Assembly: GCA_951640195.1 (NCBI GenBank)
Contig: OX621174.1
Location: 372,001-436,000, forward strand
Origin: Porpolomopsis calyptriformis
Taxonomy: Eukaryota; Basidiomycota; Agaricomycetes; Agaricales; Hygrophoraceae
Direction: 5' to 3'
Length of the DNA stretch: 64,000 bases
Position 1 is the first letter of the stretch. Each line of letters opens with the position of its first letter. Below are positions 48,489-61,467 of the stretch, piece after piece. The position numbers and the translations under genes were made by a program. The notes under the pieces were generated by a model. That model saw only the letters and a list, made by a program, of their open reading frames with translations. It did no database searches and was not told the origin of the DNA.

Positions 48489-49150
48489 ATGTCTTCGGTA
48501 TGTGCCGCTCGTGCGAATGATGATGTTCTGGACCGTTCAAATTGCGTTCGGTCATTCAGATTCAGCCCCCTGTTCAAGAAAAGGGGTCCCATCATCAGCA
48601 GCCCCAACCCACCGCCCCCATGTTCGCGGGGCCGGGAGGGAACAGGAACGCCAAGGGTCTCCCTGTTGGGCCGAGTGGAAGGTCCTGGAGCTTTGGTTTA
48701 TTTGATTGCTTCAGCGCCTGTGGTACTTGTGAGTCGTTTGATGTTTACGTTATTATGTAGATTAACCGTCTGAACTAGGTCTCTTTGCGCATTTCTGTGC
48801 TTGCTTTGTCTATGGTAGAATCAAGCGTCGTTATGATCATCTCGCCACCCAAGGCACCCCTGATCCCGACCACGGTGGTTGCTTCTCGACTGATTGCTGC
48901 TTGTTTTGTGTACTCGCCCACTTCGGTGTGTGGTGGATTTTAGAGGTACGCGTCGTGACCTTCTTCATGTTACTAACACTTACATAATTTTTATTTAATC
49001 AAGTGCATGTTCCGCACGAGCGTCCGCGAAAGGTACAACATTGACGGCGGTTGTCCTGGCGATTGTTTCTCCTCCTTGTGCTGCCACTCCTGCCAACTCA
49101 CTCAAGCCGACCGAGAGTTGGAGTTAGAGGAAGGGAGCCTTGGCGGGTAG
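48489..49150 (+). CDS. PLAC8-family cysteine-rich protein
   Basis: Four exons (48489-48497, 48560-48728, 48779-48945, 49004-49150), 163 aa. The first exon is only 9 nt (M-S-S) before a 62-bp intron. After a Gln/Pro-rich start comes the PLAC8 region with a CFSACGTCLFAHFCACFVYGR block, RRYDH, CCLFCVLAHFGVWWILE, RTSVRERYNI and CCHSCQLTQADRELELEE. The two Cys-rich hydrophobic stretches associate with membranes in plant and fungal relatives (cell number, cadmium resistance). Function here is not known. Confidence 0.88.
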
Positions 49151-49875
49151 AGTATGATGAACCTTGGCTAATTGTCATTTCCCAAGATCTACTTTGAAAC
49201 GAAAGAAATCTCTGGACAAAAGAATGAAACATATCCTTGTACATAGTGTTTTCGTTGCACTCGACCTGAACGAATATAACCATTTTCTCGTATTCGCTCA
49301 GCCACACTAGGGTAACCAAATCTACATGCGATGGGATTTGAGATGCTACAGACCCTCATTTTCGTCGTGAGGTAATAAATAGTGTACATGCGGTGGAATT
49401 TGAGATGCTACAGCACAATATTTGTTAGTATCCTCATTTGGCAGCATGGAATGTGATCGTACTACTAGCTATGGTTTAATCCGCATGGTGGCACGCGGGC
49501 TGGGCTCTCGCCTTTCGGGTAACAGTCGGTCTCGCTCTGGCGCACTCTCTGCTCTATGGCCTCGATTAAATCCACAAGAACAGAGATGTTCAGTAAAGTC
49601 ATGACCTGAGACGAGCATCTGGTTTCAATGACCGTTGAGAATTCTCCACAAACGTACGGATTGAGGCAAAGTCCAAACAGCACCCGGCACATACGTCCAG
49701 GCAGGCGGTAAAGAGGAGCGAACAGCAGGTGGTGAGGACTGCATCCGACATGATGGTATCTCGTATTCTTTGTATGTATTTGGTCTTATTTTCTTCTGTT
49801 GATCAATCAGCAAATGAACGGTTTACATAATAACTTCAGCCGACTCAACAACTTTGTTTCGGGGTCGTCGACGCG
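49151..49875. other. Intergenic region before SAC3
   Basis: AT-richer stretch with two near-identical short blocks, gtggaatttgagatgctaca (about 49391-49411) and gatgggatttgagatgctaca (about 49330-49350), roughly 60 bp apart. No coding region is supported. Confidence 0.4.
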
Positions 49876-52800
49876 ATGGAAGCTTCTCAGTTGCGAAATA
49901 ATCGGGGGCGGGGAGCACCTTTCGGTGATCCGTCCGCGATCAGGAGACCTAACCCTAGAAATAAGCAGTGGACCGCAGACCAGGCTACGAAAGGCCACAG
50001 CGCTCTCTCTGCTCAAGACAACGACGAGCGATGGGTACGTGGGGGAGGCGTCCGAGGAGGGCGAGGGAGGATTGGAAACCTTAGCATGCATAGAGTATCA
50101 CGCTCGTCATCACCCCGGACGACATTGAACGTGCCAAGTAGTCACGCCGACAAACAGGAACCGGAAGATGTTCAAGTCGATGAAACACACCCAGTCGACG
50201 ATCCAGATCCGGATGGCCCAGAGGATAGGGAAAAATTTTACCAGGATGTACGTGCTGAATACTGTGCTGGAACACAGGACTACTTACTCTGAACCAGCTG
50301 GTGAAAGCGAGGGAAATTGAACGTAAAAAAGCGATTGCCGAAGGGAAAATGGACGACCCGCTTGTTGCAAAGCGCTTGGAAGACGCGATCACCTTGGTCG
50401 GAACATGTATGGATATGTGTCCTCGGTTTGAGCGGTACCGCCGAGAGAGGGAAAACAATCTTTTTGAATGGGAAACTGTATGTCATCCCTTCTCTGCGGG
50501 TTCTTGAGATTGAGGTCACCACTGACCCGTCTAAAGGTACCTGGAACAAAGAGGGTGGATCATAGACGTGCCGTAAAGATGTATGAACGTGCAGCCGGCG
50601 ACAAGACTCTACCATCCGATCTACGACCACCAATTGTTCTCAAAGTGCGTTTCATATTTTTTCATCTAGGAGGATCCCGTGTATCACATAGACGACCCAC
50701 CTTTCAGAGAACTTTAGACTACCTCTTCCACGACCTCATTCCCACAGCCGGCTTCTCCCAGACATTTAATTTCATCCGCGACCGCACCCGGTCTGTCCGA
50801 AACGACTTTACCATGCAGCATGAGACTGGTCGTCTTGCAATGGAGTGCCACGATCGCTGTGCACGATTTCACATCTTGGCGTTGCATTTCGAACGTGACC
50901 GAGAGGGGTTCTCTATAGCACTTGAGGAACAGCAGCTCATGAACAGTATGTTCCCTTCCGATAAGATCTTGTCGAATAGATGACAATTTTCAATCACGAC
51001 AGCCCTCCAAAGCCTGAAGGAGTTTTACGAAGATCAACGGGGGAGGTACATGTCCCCAACGGAGCTCGAGATGCGAGTGTACCATCGGCTCATTCACATC
51101 CGCGACCAGAAAGAAAGACACGAAGACGTCCCCGCATACATAACGGATCACCCGGTTTTTAAGCTCACCACAAAATTTCGACTCCAGGTTCAGACTAAAA
51201 GCGCTCCCATCGGAAAGACATCCCTGCTTGTTGTCGATGCAGAAGCCATGAAAATTTTTGGCGAACTGGCCGTCATGCTTAGACAGCAGGGTAATATCGT
51301 TATGATATATCTTGTCGCTTGTCTTCTGGAGAGACTATTCGGGAAGGAGACGATCGATGAAATTGAATCAATACGCGGAGATCTCACCATTCCCGAACTC
51401 ATCGATGGGGCACCTCATATTAAACCTTTTGACGGCTCAGTGGATGAAGGTGACGAGATCGTAGATGAAATTGATGCCGAGAATTCACCCGCCCCGGCTC
51501 TGATACCACTCGAATCCAATGCCACGGAATTGCCAGAGACCAACATTATCCCCAAGCCCTCAATATTCCAGCCTTTGCCTCATGCACCATTGTCCGCCTT
51601 TCAACCTTTGGCAAATCCCCCGACTTCAGCCCCAGCGCAACCTCCTGCGTCTGCATTCTCGACTCTTTCGTCCTCCCCAAATCCATTTGGTGCAAACGCT
51701 ACTTTCGGTGGTCGCTCCTTCGGGGTATCGACACCCCCAAAGTCCGTCTTTGATGACACAACGATTATACCCCATACTACGCCCCAACCATCCGCGGCTC
51801 CTGTGTCGACATCAAACCCGATCACATCAACTTTTAATTCTTCCCCTTTCACAATATTTACATCGGCGACATCAGGACAACAGACCATTGTACCTCCCTC
51901 ATCCGATTCATCGACTCATAGTCAAAGCCCATTGTTTGGGCTGTCGACTAAGGCACCATCCCTTCCTCCATCGAATCTGAACAATCCACCATCTATTAGT
52001 GCCACGGCCAATCTCTTCTCCGGCACTTCATCACAACCCTTCCCGACACTTCCTATTTCAACACCGTCCGCTTTGAATCCCGCAGCGTCTCGGTTCATAC
52101 CTTCATTTGCTCCATCAAGTAAACCCCAGTCATCGACAGAAAGCGTGGAGCACGCACTCTTTCCATCTACAACTGTGCCGTCCACATCGGAGACCCAAAA
52201 ACTACATCCCACCATCACCTCCGCGTTTTCTTCCACCCCTTCATTCACCGCCTTTAATCCTCCAGCTACGAGAGAAAGTGCTCAATCTGCCGTTGATGTC
52301 GCAACCCAGGACTCTTCGCAGGTACCACAAAATGAATCTAATACCTTTACCTTCCCCAGCCACCCACCACCTTTGCATAAAATTAATACTTCCATTGATG
52401 CTAGTACCACAATCCCACAACCACCAAGCGCTATTCCATCCCCAGCTCATCCTCCACCACTCAGCAAACAGCAACCTATTTCTTTGCCGCCTACACCCAC
52501 TTCACCCGTGAAGCCGCCGTCAGCCAAGTCGTGGCTTGATTCACTTAGGGGACAGACGTCGGTATCGACTTCACAAGAATTATTAAGCCCTCTATATCTC
52601 TCTTCCCCCAGCGGGTCGCCAGCTCCTGATTCCACTGCCAGCGGACCTGTGTCGGCTTCCCCGGCCGATGCTAAGGATACATCATCTTCTGACTCTATTC
52701 CCATCAAGCGAAAGGATCCTATTCTCTTCAAAAGCAAGGGGAAACAAGCAGTACTCCATCCAGACACAATCGCCGTTAATTTCTCTCAAAAGAGCTGTCT

Positions 52801-54910
52801 TGTCAAAGAGTGCTTTCGTCATTGGCGAAAACGATTCGATGAACGAGCTGCCTGGATCAAGGCTTGCGAGCACAGTGACGCTTACCGTCAAAAGGTTCAA
52901 CTTCAGCGTATGGCGGAGCCTCCCGTCCTGGACAGGAAGAGAATTTCATCAGTTGCTTTGCTCGAGACGCCCCAAAAGCGTGCTCGGAGGCGTGTCTCCA
53001 GCATATACCAGCCTCCACGGACTGATGAAGAACTAGCTCAGCGGCTCAAAGAGGTGCAGCACTCCACCAGTGCCCATTAGCGATACATCCTCTCATGCTG
53101 ATCGCATCATCAGAACCAAAAGGAACATGAACATCGATGGGTCAAAGGGTCGTTCCTCCAGGCTCTCAGGTCTTACATCAAGAGCAAGTATGGTTCATCG
53201 CCTCCTGGGTGGGCAGTGTGGCTATCAGCGAATCCCGAAAACGATGGAACTGCTATTTGGCTAGAGCATAAATTTGATGCGCCCGCGTCAGGTCAATGGG
53301 TGTCGGAAAATGTCTTTTCGATGCCGCTGCAGCAAGAGGACGCCAACTTCTCACCCTCTCCTGGAGTAATTGTGTTCGAATGTACGCCACTAGAACGTGT
53401 TTCGGAGGAAATTCAAAGGTCCTTTCTGTCTCTGATCCCTCGTTACGGAAATTTCTCACCGTACCCAATCAGGAAATACTGCATCCTGGACGATTGCGCT
53501 CGTCTGGGTGATATAGTCGGGTCACTTCCTCCAAAGCGTCCTTTTATACCATCACTCCTTGTTTTTTGCTGGGCACAGGGCGGAAGGAATGAACTGCCCC
53601 CAGAGCTACTCCTCCAGGTTTGTACTGTCGCATCAAAATATATCAATAATAATGATACTTTGGCAGATTACGAAGCTTGTTGAGGAGTCGGTGCTCGGTA
53701 GCTATCACCTTTTTTTCATATCGTCCGCGATACAGGATTTCGATCGCCAATTCGACGAGGCAATGAAATCCTTGACCTTTGATGTCGAGGGTAAACGAGT
53801 TCAATCGCTCACCTTACGAGGTTTGCACACCATTTCTGTTTTTTGTTAAGTCTGTCATGTCTGCTAACACCCTTCCTTAGGCGTCTTCAGATTATTCGAG
53901 AAGTCCTGGGTCTCATTTTATTCGGAATGGATAGAGAACTGCTCGTCGAGTGGAGAGTGTACGTCGTCTGAATCCCTCATAAAACTCCACACGCTCAAGT
54001 CTTTCGTATGACTTGTTCAGTCAACTGGATTCTCTACGGTCGGCTAATGGAAACCTCCGTGAAGGTCCTGAACTACATGACACAAAGCGTCCTGCAGTTG
54101 ATCGGGACGGGTGCGACCATTGCTCCCTTGCCTGACATTGACCCTTATGAAATTGCGGACTCGAGGTGAGTGAGAGACCAACGTCGTGCTTTATTTATCC
54201 CCTTTGATATCCCAAAATACAGATCAGCTTATGCCAGGATGATTTTGTGGTTGGCCGACCGTGGCCTTTCAGAAGATGGAGCTGCAATAGTCTCAAGAGA
54301 CCTCCTTTTGTACCAAGATATGGGAAAAGGTCAGGACCTACCTACCAACCTGAATAATGTGCAGCTTCTAATGTAACTTTTCGTTCTTGTGCCCAGAGTT
54401 TCCGTCGCCAACTTTCCTCGATCGTCTGCGTGATTTGGCTGAGTCTCGGACTCAGTCGCTTGTTGGAGATGACACAAAATACAATCTACTCAAGTCTGAC
54501 ATCACGCTCGCCCTTGAGCAATTCCAACTCACGCTGGAAAGTCTCACGGTGAAACTGCGACAGGTACATGTCCTCATGTACCGCTCTCCCAAACGCCGGT
54601 ACGGCTCCGAAGGAAATTTGCCTCCAATGTTTGTTGTCCTCTTACCCCTATCAGTCACGGTAAGCATGATCTGACAGTGTTGCTTTGTTTTGGCAGATCC
54701 TCTGCGCCGAAGCGTATGAAATCCGCTTCCTCTGCTGAAGCATCTATCCCCGATCCCGACGGGAACTCGACATCAAGCCACAACACCAACGGTCGTGGTT
54801 CTCCTTCCCCCAGTTCCTCGACAATATCTGGGCCACCCCCCGTGACCGTTGGCATGTTACGGAATCTGACCAAGGATATCAAACGGCGATATGGGGTCAA
54901 TCGCAGCTAG
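49876..54910 (+). CDS. SAC3: SAC3/GANP-family mRNA export factor
   Basis: Scaffold of the TREX-2 complex that couples transcription to mRNA export at the nuclear pore. Thirteen exons by eye (first 49876-50247, longest 51003-53053, last 54697-54910), about 1442 aa. An RGG-rich N-terminus (about residues 45-70) precedes the Sac3/GANP domain: GTCMDMCPRFERYRRE, the TLDYLFHDLI block, FIRDRTRSVRNDFTMQ, ERCARFH-like DRCARFHI and the FYEDQRG end. A long Pro/Ser/Phe-rich region with FG-like pieces (PLFGLS, NPFG) follows, then a CID/helical segment (KECFRHWRKRFDERAAW) and a conserved C-terminal domain. The 54-bp intron at 53419-53472 is in frame and stop-free, so it may be retained. Confidence 0.92.
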
Positions 54911-55148
54911 CAATCTATATAACTTATCACCTGTGAATTGAATTATTTCCATGCGGCATAATCCCCCTCATGTTTCAGGTCGTTGTTACACATACATTCA
55001 ATTTAGAGGGTGTTGTACATGGTACAAACGTGGGGCAGACATTGTGCATTTGTGCTAAGCCAAATCAAACCGCATAAAAAAGCTTACCAAGGAATAGTAA
55101 GATTCTCGCGCCAGATCGCGAAAGGATGTTTGCTCGATCGAGCACCTC

Positions 55149-57505
55149 TCAACTGAACGCAAGAGCAGACCAAGTCACCACAGCACCGATTGTAACGGCG
55201 GCTGCAGTCTGCGCAACTGTTGTCATGAGCCTCGAACGTTTGCGCGATCGGACGATCATATCGTCCATCTTGGTTCGTACGGAGACGGCGTCGACCTCCC
55301 TAGCTCTGATCTTAGGGACACAGCTCACGCTCACACACTCATCCTCGTCATCGGAACGCTTACGCTTCAACGACGTCGGGAGAGGTGTCTGTTTGGTGTT
55401 AGCGGGAGATCGGTCCTCACGATCCTGGGCTGAGCGCACCTGTACTTGCGAACTGATGGCTGCCAAAGCCGCCATACGAGCGGTCTTGACTGCTTCGAGT
55501 TCAGCGGCAATTTGCCTTTCAGCCTTCTCGCGAAGAGCTTTCATTTCTACAGAAGACAGATTAGAAGATGCCAGACGAGATAAAATTTTGGATGATGGAC
55601 TGTACCATTTACCAATGTCTTCAAAGTATCGATGTTTGCCTTGACGTCTTCCCGATCAGCAAGCTCTACTGTCTGATCGGTAGGAGCGTCCTGGGCAGAA
55701 TTCAATTTGTCGATCTGATTTTGCAAACACTCTACAGAAGCCTGCAAGTCGGGAACGTCCACTTCAGCTACGTTCTCGACTTGATCCGCCAGAGATAAAT
55801 ACAACGCATAGACCTCATGAACTCGATCGTTCACATCAGCCGTATGCTTGGTAGTGATGTCTACGCTTGCTTCAGAGGGAGTCTTAGCTCGTTGGTTGAG
55901 GTGCGATAGATCTGCATCCTGATAGGCAGAAAAGAACAAATTGGGTTAGTCACATGAAGTAATGAATCTCTCAGCATGCTCACGCTAGGCCCATCTAGAC
56001 GCGTTGGGGCGTCGTTACTTGGAGAGTTCGTTCCTACAGCGGACTCATTCCTGACAATGCCCTGCGGAATGGTGTCAGGCGCTAGCAGAGACTTTAGGGG
56101 GCGCTCGGGTTGAGGGGCACGGGACAGCACAACGACTTCTTCGGAAACAGGCTCAGGGGTAGTGGGTTCAGGAATAGGTTCGGGAGAAGGTTTGGGAGTA
56201 GGTTCCAAAAGAGGTGTCGCGACGACGTCACTTCTGTCCTCAGGACTCTCAGCCAGAGATTCAATTTCAGGGGTTCGCGATCGTTCATCAGTTGGCGATG
56301 ATGAGCGAGAGAAGTGATTAGCCTCTGTCGCTTTGGCTTCTGGGCCAGTACGAACGGATGCAGTAGGTGACGGACTGGATAAATCCATCGGCGAAGTGTA
56401 TCTCGATGTCTGGAGAAAGTCGTTCAACCCGCACTCAACAGAGTATCGTGGCGATGGTGAACAGTTATCAGGGGGGGACGGGAAGTCAGAGAATGAGTAT
56501 GGGTCTTCGGAGGGACTCCGGGGATAACACTCGAGGGAAGGAGCCCGAGCTTCACATTCCTGAATAGATGAAGTACATATGAGCGATATTTGCAGTTGAG
56601 GACATTTCTGAACAGGACTTACAAAGCGTGTGTCAATCGGAGTCCCCGATGGAATGTCTGGGGTAGCGGGATCAACGACTGTTGTGGGACCTTCCCATTC
56701 TTCGATGTCGGAATCAGGGTCGTACTGCGAGGAATCGTCAGAGCCATGGGAGGACGGTACGTAAACACCATAACGGCCGGTCTGGATCTTGATTGGTTCA
56801 GTAGGGAATTCAAGAGGCTTGAAGTTGCGAGTAGGTGAAAGGCAGGGCCCGGCATTCTCCGTCGGACCTTCGTATAAGAACTCTATGCGAACAACGATTG
56901 GGGGTACGGTCTGGTTATCTTTTCCGACCGTCTTTCCGAATGTAACTACATCACCATCCGCCAGGAGAAGGGGGGTGTCAGGTTTAAGCGTCCTGGAAAC
57001 GACGTCGCCAGGATTGAGGATATGTGTCCCATGGTGAGAGTTCAAATCGGTGAGATAGACCTAAGAGAAGGTAAAAGGTGGGTGAGAACAACCGAGTAAG
57101 GAAAGACGACGAAGGAGCCTTACATGGCCACAATCTGAGAAGGTGATCTTTGCATGTCGGCGGCTGATCACGGGGCATCGGAACATAGCTCTAGCACGCT
57201 CAGTCGATTCGTATCGTTTCTCGACAATCGTTCCGCCGGGTCTACGCCCAATGTCGATGGAGTTGAAGTTAGACCGGTGATAGAGCATGCCGTACGCCGG
57301 CTGATCACCCCACTTCTGAACATGCATTGCGATTCCTGATAGTACCGATAATAGATTAGTGTTGCATGCGGCAGAAAGTTTGGGTATGCGGGTAGCGCTT
57401 ACCACCCACTGAACGCTGAGGGCCTGTAAAGGGGTGAAGAGAACCGGTAAGACTGGCGCGTGGCCCTGTCCTTGTGCCAAGATACTGAATGTCGTCTTCC
57501 AGCAT
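55149..57505 (-). CDS. FHA-domain protein with coiled coil and C-terminal membrane anchor
   Basis: Six exons (57403-57505, 57124-57335, 56623-57060, 55984-56559, 55606-55918, 55149-55546), 679 aa. The FHA domain (about residues 40-140) shows GRRPGG, VISRRHAKI, LTDLNSHHGTHILN and LADGDVVTFG, the phosphothreonine-binding set. A Ser/Pro-rich acidic middle contains a PxPEP repeat (KPSPEPIPEPTTPEPVSE). A coiled coil follows (LQASVECLQNQIDKLNS, REKAERQIAAELEAVKTARM) and a terminal hydrophobic helix (VAQTAAAVTIGAVVTWSALAF). FHA, coiled coil and tail anchor is the layout of SLMAP/PRO45/Far10 proteins of the STRIPAK complex; I infer that only from layout. Confidence 0.82.
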
Positions 57506-59963
57506 TATCTATACGGTATCTGGATGGTGATCAGGAGAGAGGTAGGGTCAAACGATGAGCAGAGATGATGGGAAGTGAGAGGAAGGCGAGATGCCGTTTC
57601 GTCATTTATCGCTGTCGGACTTTGAAATGTTGGCTTGAGTCACTTCAGACCGGGAGCCAAAACAATTGGATGCAGTAAAATACATTGGAGGCTTGATGGA
57701 TGGGAGGGTACAGTAAATAATGTCCTTGACTGCTACAGACAAAACACACTCCAGAGTGTGTGCAGTGAATGGATTCAAACTTTTTCAGACTCGGTCCAAT
57801 GACCCGGGGAGGTCATTGGAACTGCATTTTCTGGAAGCGTTTCTGGCGCTGTGCGACTATTCCGTTGTTCAGACGCCATCCGGCGAACGTTGAGGATAAG
57901 CCGTATTACTGTCAGTGTGGTGGCACACCAGATGAAACTGCGAACAGGAAAAAAATACACTGTGATCAGATGTGGGAGAGAAACAACAGGGCAGTGCTCA
58001 CAATACGCCGACGAATCCTAGGGATATCTGAGGAAATGGATGTGAACAAACATCAAAGGGCATAGAATGGACGTACGGGCATTACGATTGCGAGGGTTAG
58101 GTTGGCCATCCGCAGAACTATGTAAAGACATCAACAAAAGGCTTGTCCAGAAGCGCAGTCTCGAAATCTTACGAGCAAGTACCTTAAATTTGCATAGATT
58201 TATCAACGAAAAGAAACACAAAACGAAAGTCTCTTACGACAAAATAAAACAGCCCGTCCCTTTGGAGGTCAGACAACAAGGTAGTGCTTGGGCCACGGGG
58301 ACGATTAAATGCATTCCAAAAGGTCGCGGTCAGAACCATAACTTCAAACAAAACCTAAAGTGACGGCTGGGTTAAGAGACATAACGTGAAATTTGTGCAA
58401 ATGCCTACTCCAGGCAACCAAAGCGCAAAATAATGAGTCTTCTTCGTGACGACGCACAGGTGCAGAGTTGGATCGTATCCGATGAGAGCTACATGAATCG
58501 AGTGTGTTAGAAACAAATACCGGACACATCGGTCAGCCTGGGAAGTGCTCACGTTTCGTCGACAATGCTTCAGAAATCAGGACAGCTGTGGCACCAAGTT
58601 GGGTTAAAACGAAGCCGGTGAAAGTCCAACACATGAAACGCCTATTTCTCTCCCAAATAACCCAAAGTCTCAAAAGGGCTAGTACTGGGTAGAGATAATA
58701 ATTAATCGAGGATCGTTTATCCTGTGGAAAAGAACCTCACGATTACTACAGCCAATCGAAACAATACCAATGGCGGTCGAGAGTATAAGCCAAACTTTGC
58801 AGCTGGAGAGCGATTATACACAACTCGAATCGTGTTACAAAGGACTTACAACTGACAAAGGTGTAACTGCGTCAGCAAGGGTGTATGTGCATGAGGTTCG
58901 AAGGACGTACCTGGGCATCTGAATGACCATTTAGTTCTGCGGTGACAAGAGGGTGAGATGAGAAACGATAACACAAGGGAATTTATTTACGAAACGTCGT
59001 GATGATCATCGTGAGTGGAATAACATAACGAAGTGATAAAAAGAGATATTTTGGCAGAGCCCATGGGGCTTTCCAGATATCCTCGACCTCCTGGTCCAAT
59101 GTCAGGAGATGATCGTACAGTAACATCTAACAGTGAAAAACTGTGAATAACTTTGCTGCAGGGTACCCTCCAGACTGGGGTGTCGCACCACAAAGCCAGA
59201 GCCTGGATATTATTCAGCATGCTGATAGGGAGCTGACGAAAGAGGCACTCACCGCTCAAGTAGCGAGTGAGGGTAACCCTTTGCAAACCCAGAGCGAATT
59301 CTTGGAGGGCTGCATTGTCCGGTGGAGGGAGTGACATGAGGGGTTGAGAAAGGAGGCCAACCGCCTTGAAGGCGTTGGCGAAGGTTAAGTTGTTTCACAT
59401 CATCGGCAGGGCCAGGTGAGGGATATGAGGCCTGGTCAGGAACGTCACGATCGGAGATCGAGATTGATACGCTTAGCTGAGCCGGCTCGGCCTGATGCGG
59501 AAGCAAGCTGAAACAACCACGATTATTCCCTAATATGGTAGATTTACGTAATAAATCTGTCATATGAGTCTAATAATGCTGTACAGCAGGTCATTTCTTA
59601 AAAACCTAAGATAACTGGAATCAATCATTCATCTCGGTCTCTGTCGTCGTCCTAGCGTTTGCCATCCTTTCTCGTTTTACTCTCTGAAGACCGTCGTTCG
59701 ATACCGGTAATAACCATGAGAATCTCTCTCTCTGTCTCGCAGCACCGCCGTCATCGGTCTCGTCCTTGATCAGGGAATTAGTCCATCCGCGCCAATGTTC
59801 AGATGTGCCCCTACCGCAAGAATGGGGAAAGAAGGACACGAATGCCCTCTCTAAAATAGTTGTGTGCTTGTATTGATCTTGTCTCTGCAAATCATCACGA
59901 ATGAACGATGGGAAATCACTCTGGATCGACATATGGCATACCTGTTCATTGAACGTTCCGTCG
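57506..59963. other. 2.4 kb without a recognisable gene
   Basis: Frames such as 57769-58065 plus, 58987-59337 minus, 59249-59563 minus and 59621-59932 minus are open for about 100 codons each, but no domain or exon chain is convincing. The minus frames at 58987-59563 might belong to one small gene. The left edge is the FHA gene promoter; the right edge is the 3' side of the PIN gene. Confidence 0.4.
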
Positions 59964-61316
59964 TCATGGATCCGGATCCAGCTTCTCGCCGCGTGCCAAG
60001 ACCCTCACTACTTTGCTCGGTTGTGACACCATCTCCATCATAGCGATGACGGCCGGTGGGCGTTCAACTAGACCTGTCCCCGCACTTCCATTTCCGGCAC
60101 CTGCGGATGGCGAGCCATGCGATGCCCGCCTGCCCCTAGGCGAGCTTGCCATCCGGACGTGAGGATAATTCCTCTTCCCCTTCTCTTCATCGTCAAAACC
60201 CTTGGTATTCTGGACCCGCGATGACAAAACAGCGCTGGGAAGAGTGGGTGCTACTTCCATCATCTCGATCCCAGCTCTTGCAGCCCAGTGCCCAACAAGA
60301 ATGCCAGCAGAACGCGCTTCGTGCTTAGTAGAATGAGGCGTGGGAAGTGGAACGGGTGTCGCCGGTGTGTCGGGTTCCGCCAGCTCCTGACCAGTGAATG
60401 ATGCCTGGGATGAGGACAGGATGGCTAATACAACTTTCGCTTTAGCACTGGCGTCTGCTTTTGAGGCGTCTTGTGATTTATCGGCCTTGATGGCATTCTC
60501 GACCTCCCACCTCGCGCAACAGATAGTCCTTCGCACCCATTCAGGCGAACTCCCATTAGTCGGAATGAGAGTGGCTTGAGCTTTGTCTTCCATGTCATCA
60601 GTATTTTTGAAATTGATTTGGTCCCAAAGAACAAAGGCATCGTCTCTCTGAACCAGAATGCGAGGATTGGTGCCTACTTGAGCTTCAAGAATGCGGGAAG
60701 CTGCACGGGCTCGCTGAGCGAGAGGGGTAGTTCCCTTCTTGAGCAGGTCAAGTGTATTGAGAGCTTTGAAATACATCATTTCGAATACAGAATGACAACA
60801 TTGATGGAACCAAACAGACCTTCGAGAGGCACAATGACAGTTTCCTGCCTGCCTTCCTTGCACCATTTCTTAACCTGATAGAGAGCATGGACAAGGACGC
60901 TGGCGTCAACCACCACGACATCGGCATCCTTCGGATCTTCGCTCAACCTTCTCCTATGCTTCGACTCAGCCCTATCTCTCTCCAATGGTTCGTTGCCTTT
61001 CTTCCTAGCCGGTTTGGTTCCGGGTGAATTCGGTGGGCGCCTGTTGTTGTCCTTGTTTATGCCTCGTCCGGCACTAGTGATTTGCTCCGCCGAAGCTTGT
61101 CGCCTATCTCGCCAACTCCCAGGAACGGGTGCGTTAGATACTGATTTCTCGAGTTGCTCGACCTGATGATTCAAGAAGGCCGCTCCAAGAGCGCGGGAAA
61201 GGGCAACTTTGCTCGCGGTGGTGGTGGGTCCCTTTAGCAGACAGTCAGCCATCACACGTATCCAAAGGGTAATAGGAAGAGGTGAACAGAAGCAATATTA
61301 CCTTCATATCTGCCAT
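59964..61316 (-). CDS. PIN-domain-like protein
   Basis: Three exons (61302-61316, 60820-61231, 59964-60763), 408 aa; the first exon is 15 nt (MADMK). A basic linker leads to VVVVDASVLVHALYQVKKW and VIVPLEALNTLDLLKKGTTPLAQRARAASRILEAQ, the conserved Asp and Glu stretch of a PIN nuclease fold. QRDDAFVLWDQI lies further on. The C-terminal half is low-complexity, rich in Ala, Pro and Gly. PIN domains cut single-stranded RNA; whether the remaining acidic residues form a full site cannot be judged by eye. Confidence 0.7.
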
Positions 61317-61467
61317 GGTGGAATCACGATGACTGTGAGTAAATCGAATACAGTACAGGTGACACAGCTCCAAAGGACAAGTTGCTGAGTCAGCACATTA
61401 TGTATAAAAAGTTCTTTTCTTGCACAGGAAAGAGTTCTGATCAGTCGCACAGCGTTGTCAATCGTTA

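Noticed and set aside
60146..60878. Plus-strand frames opposite the PIN gene
   Set aside because: Antisense shadows of the PIN-domain exons; no domain, no start context.
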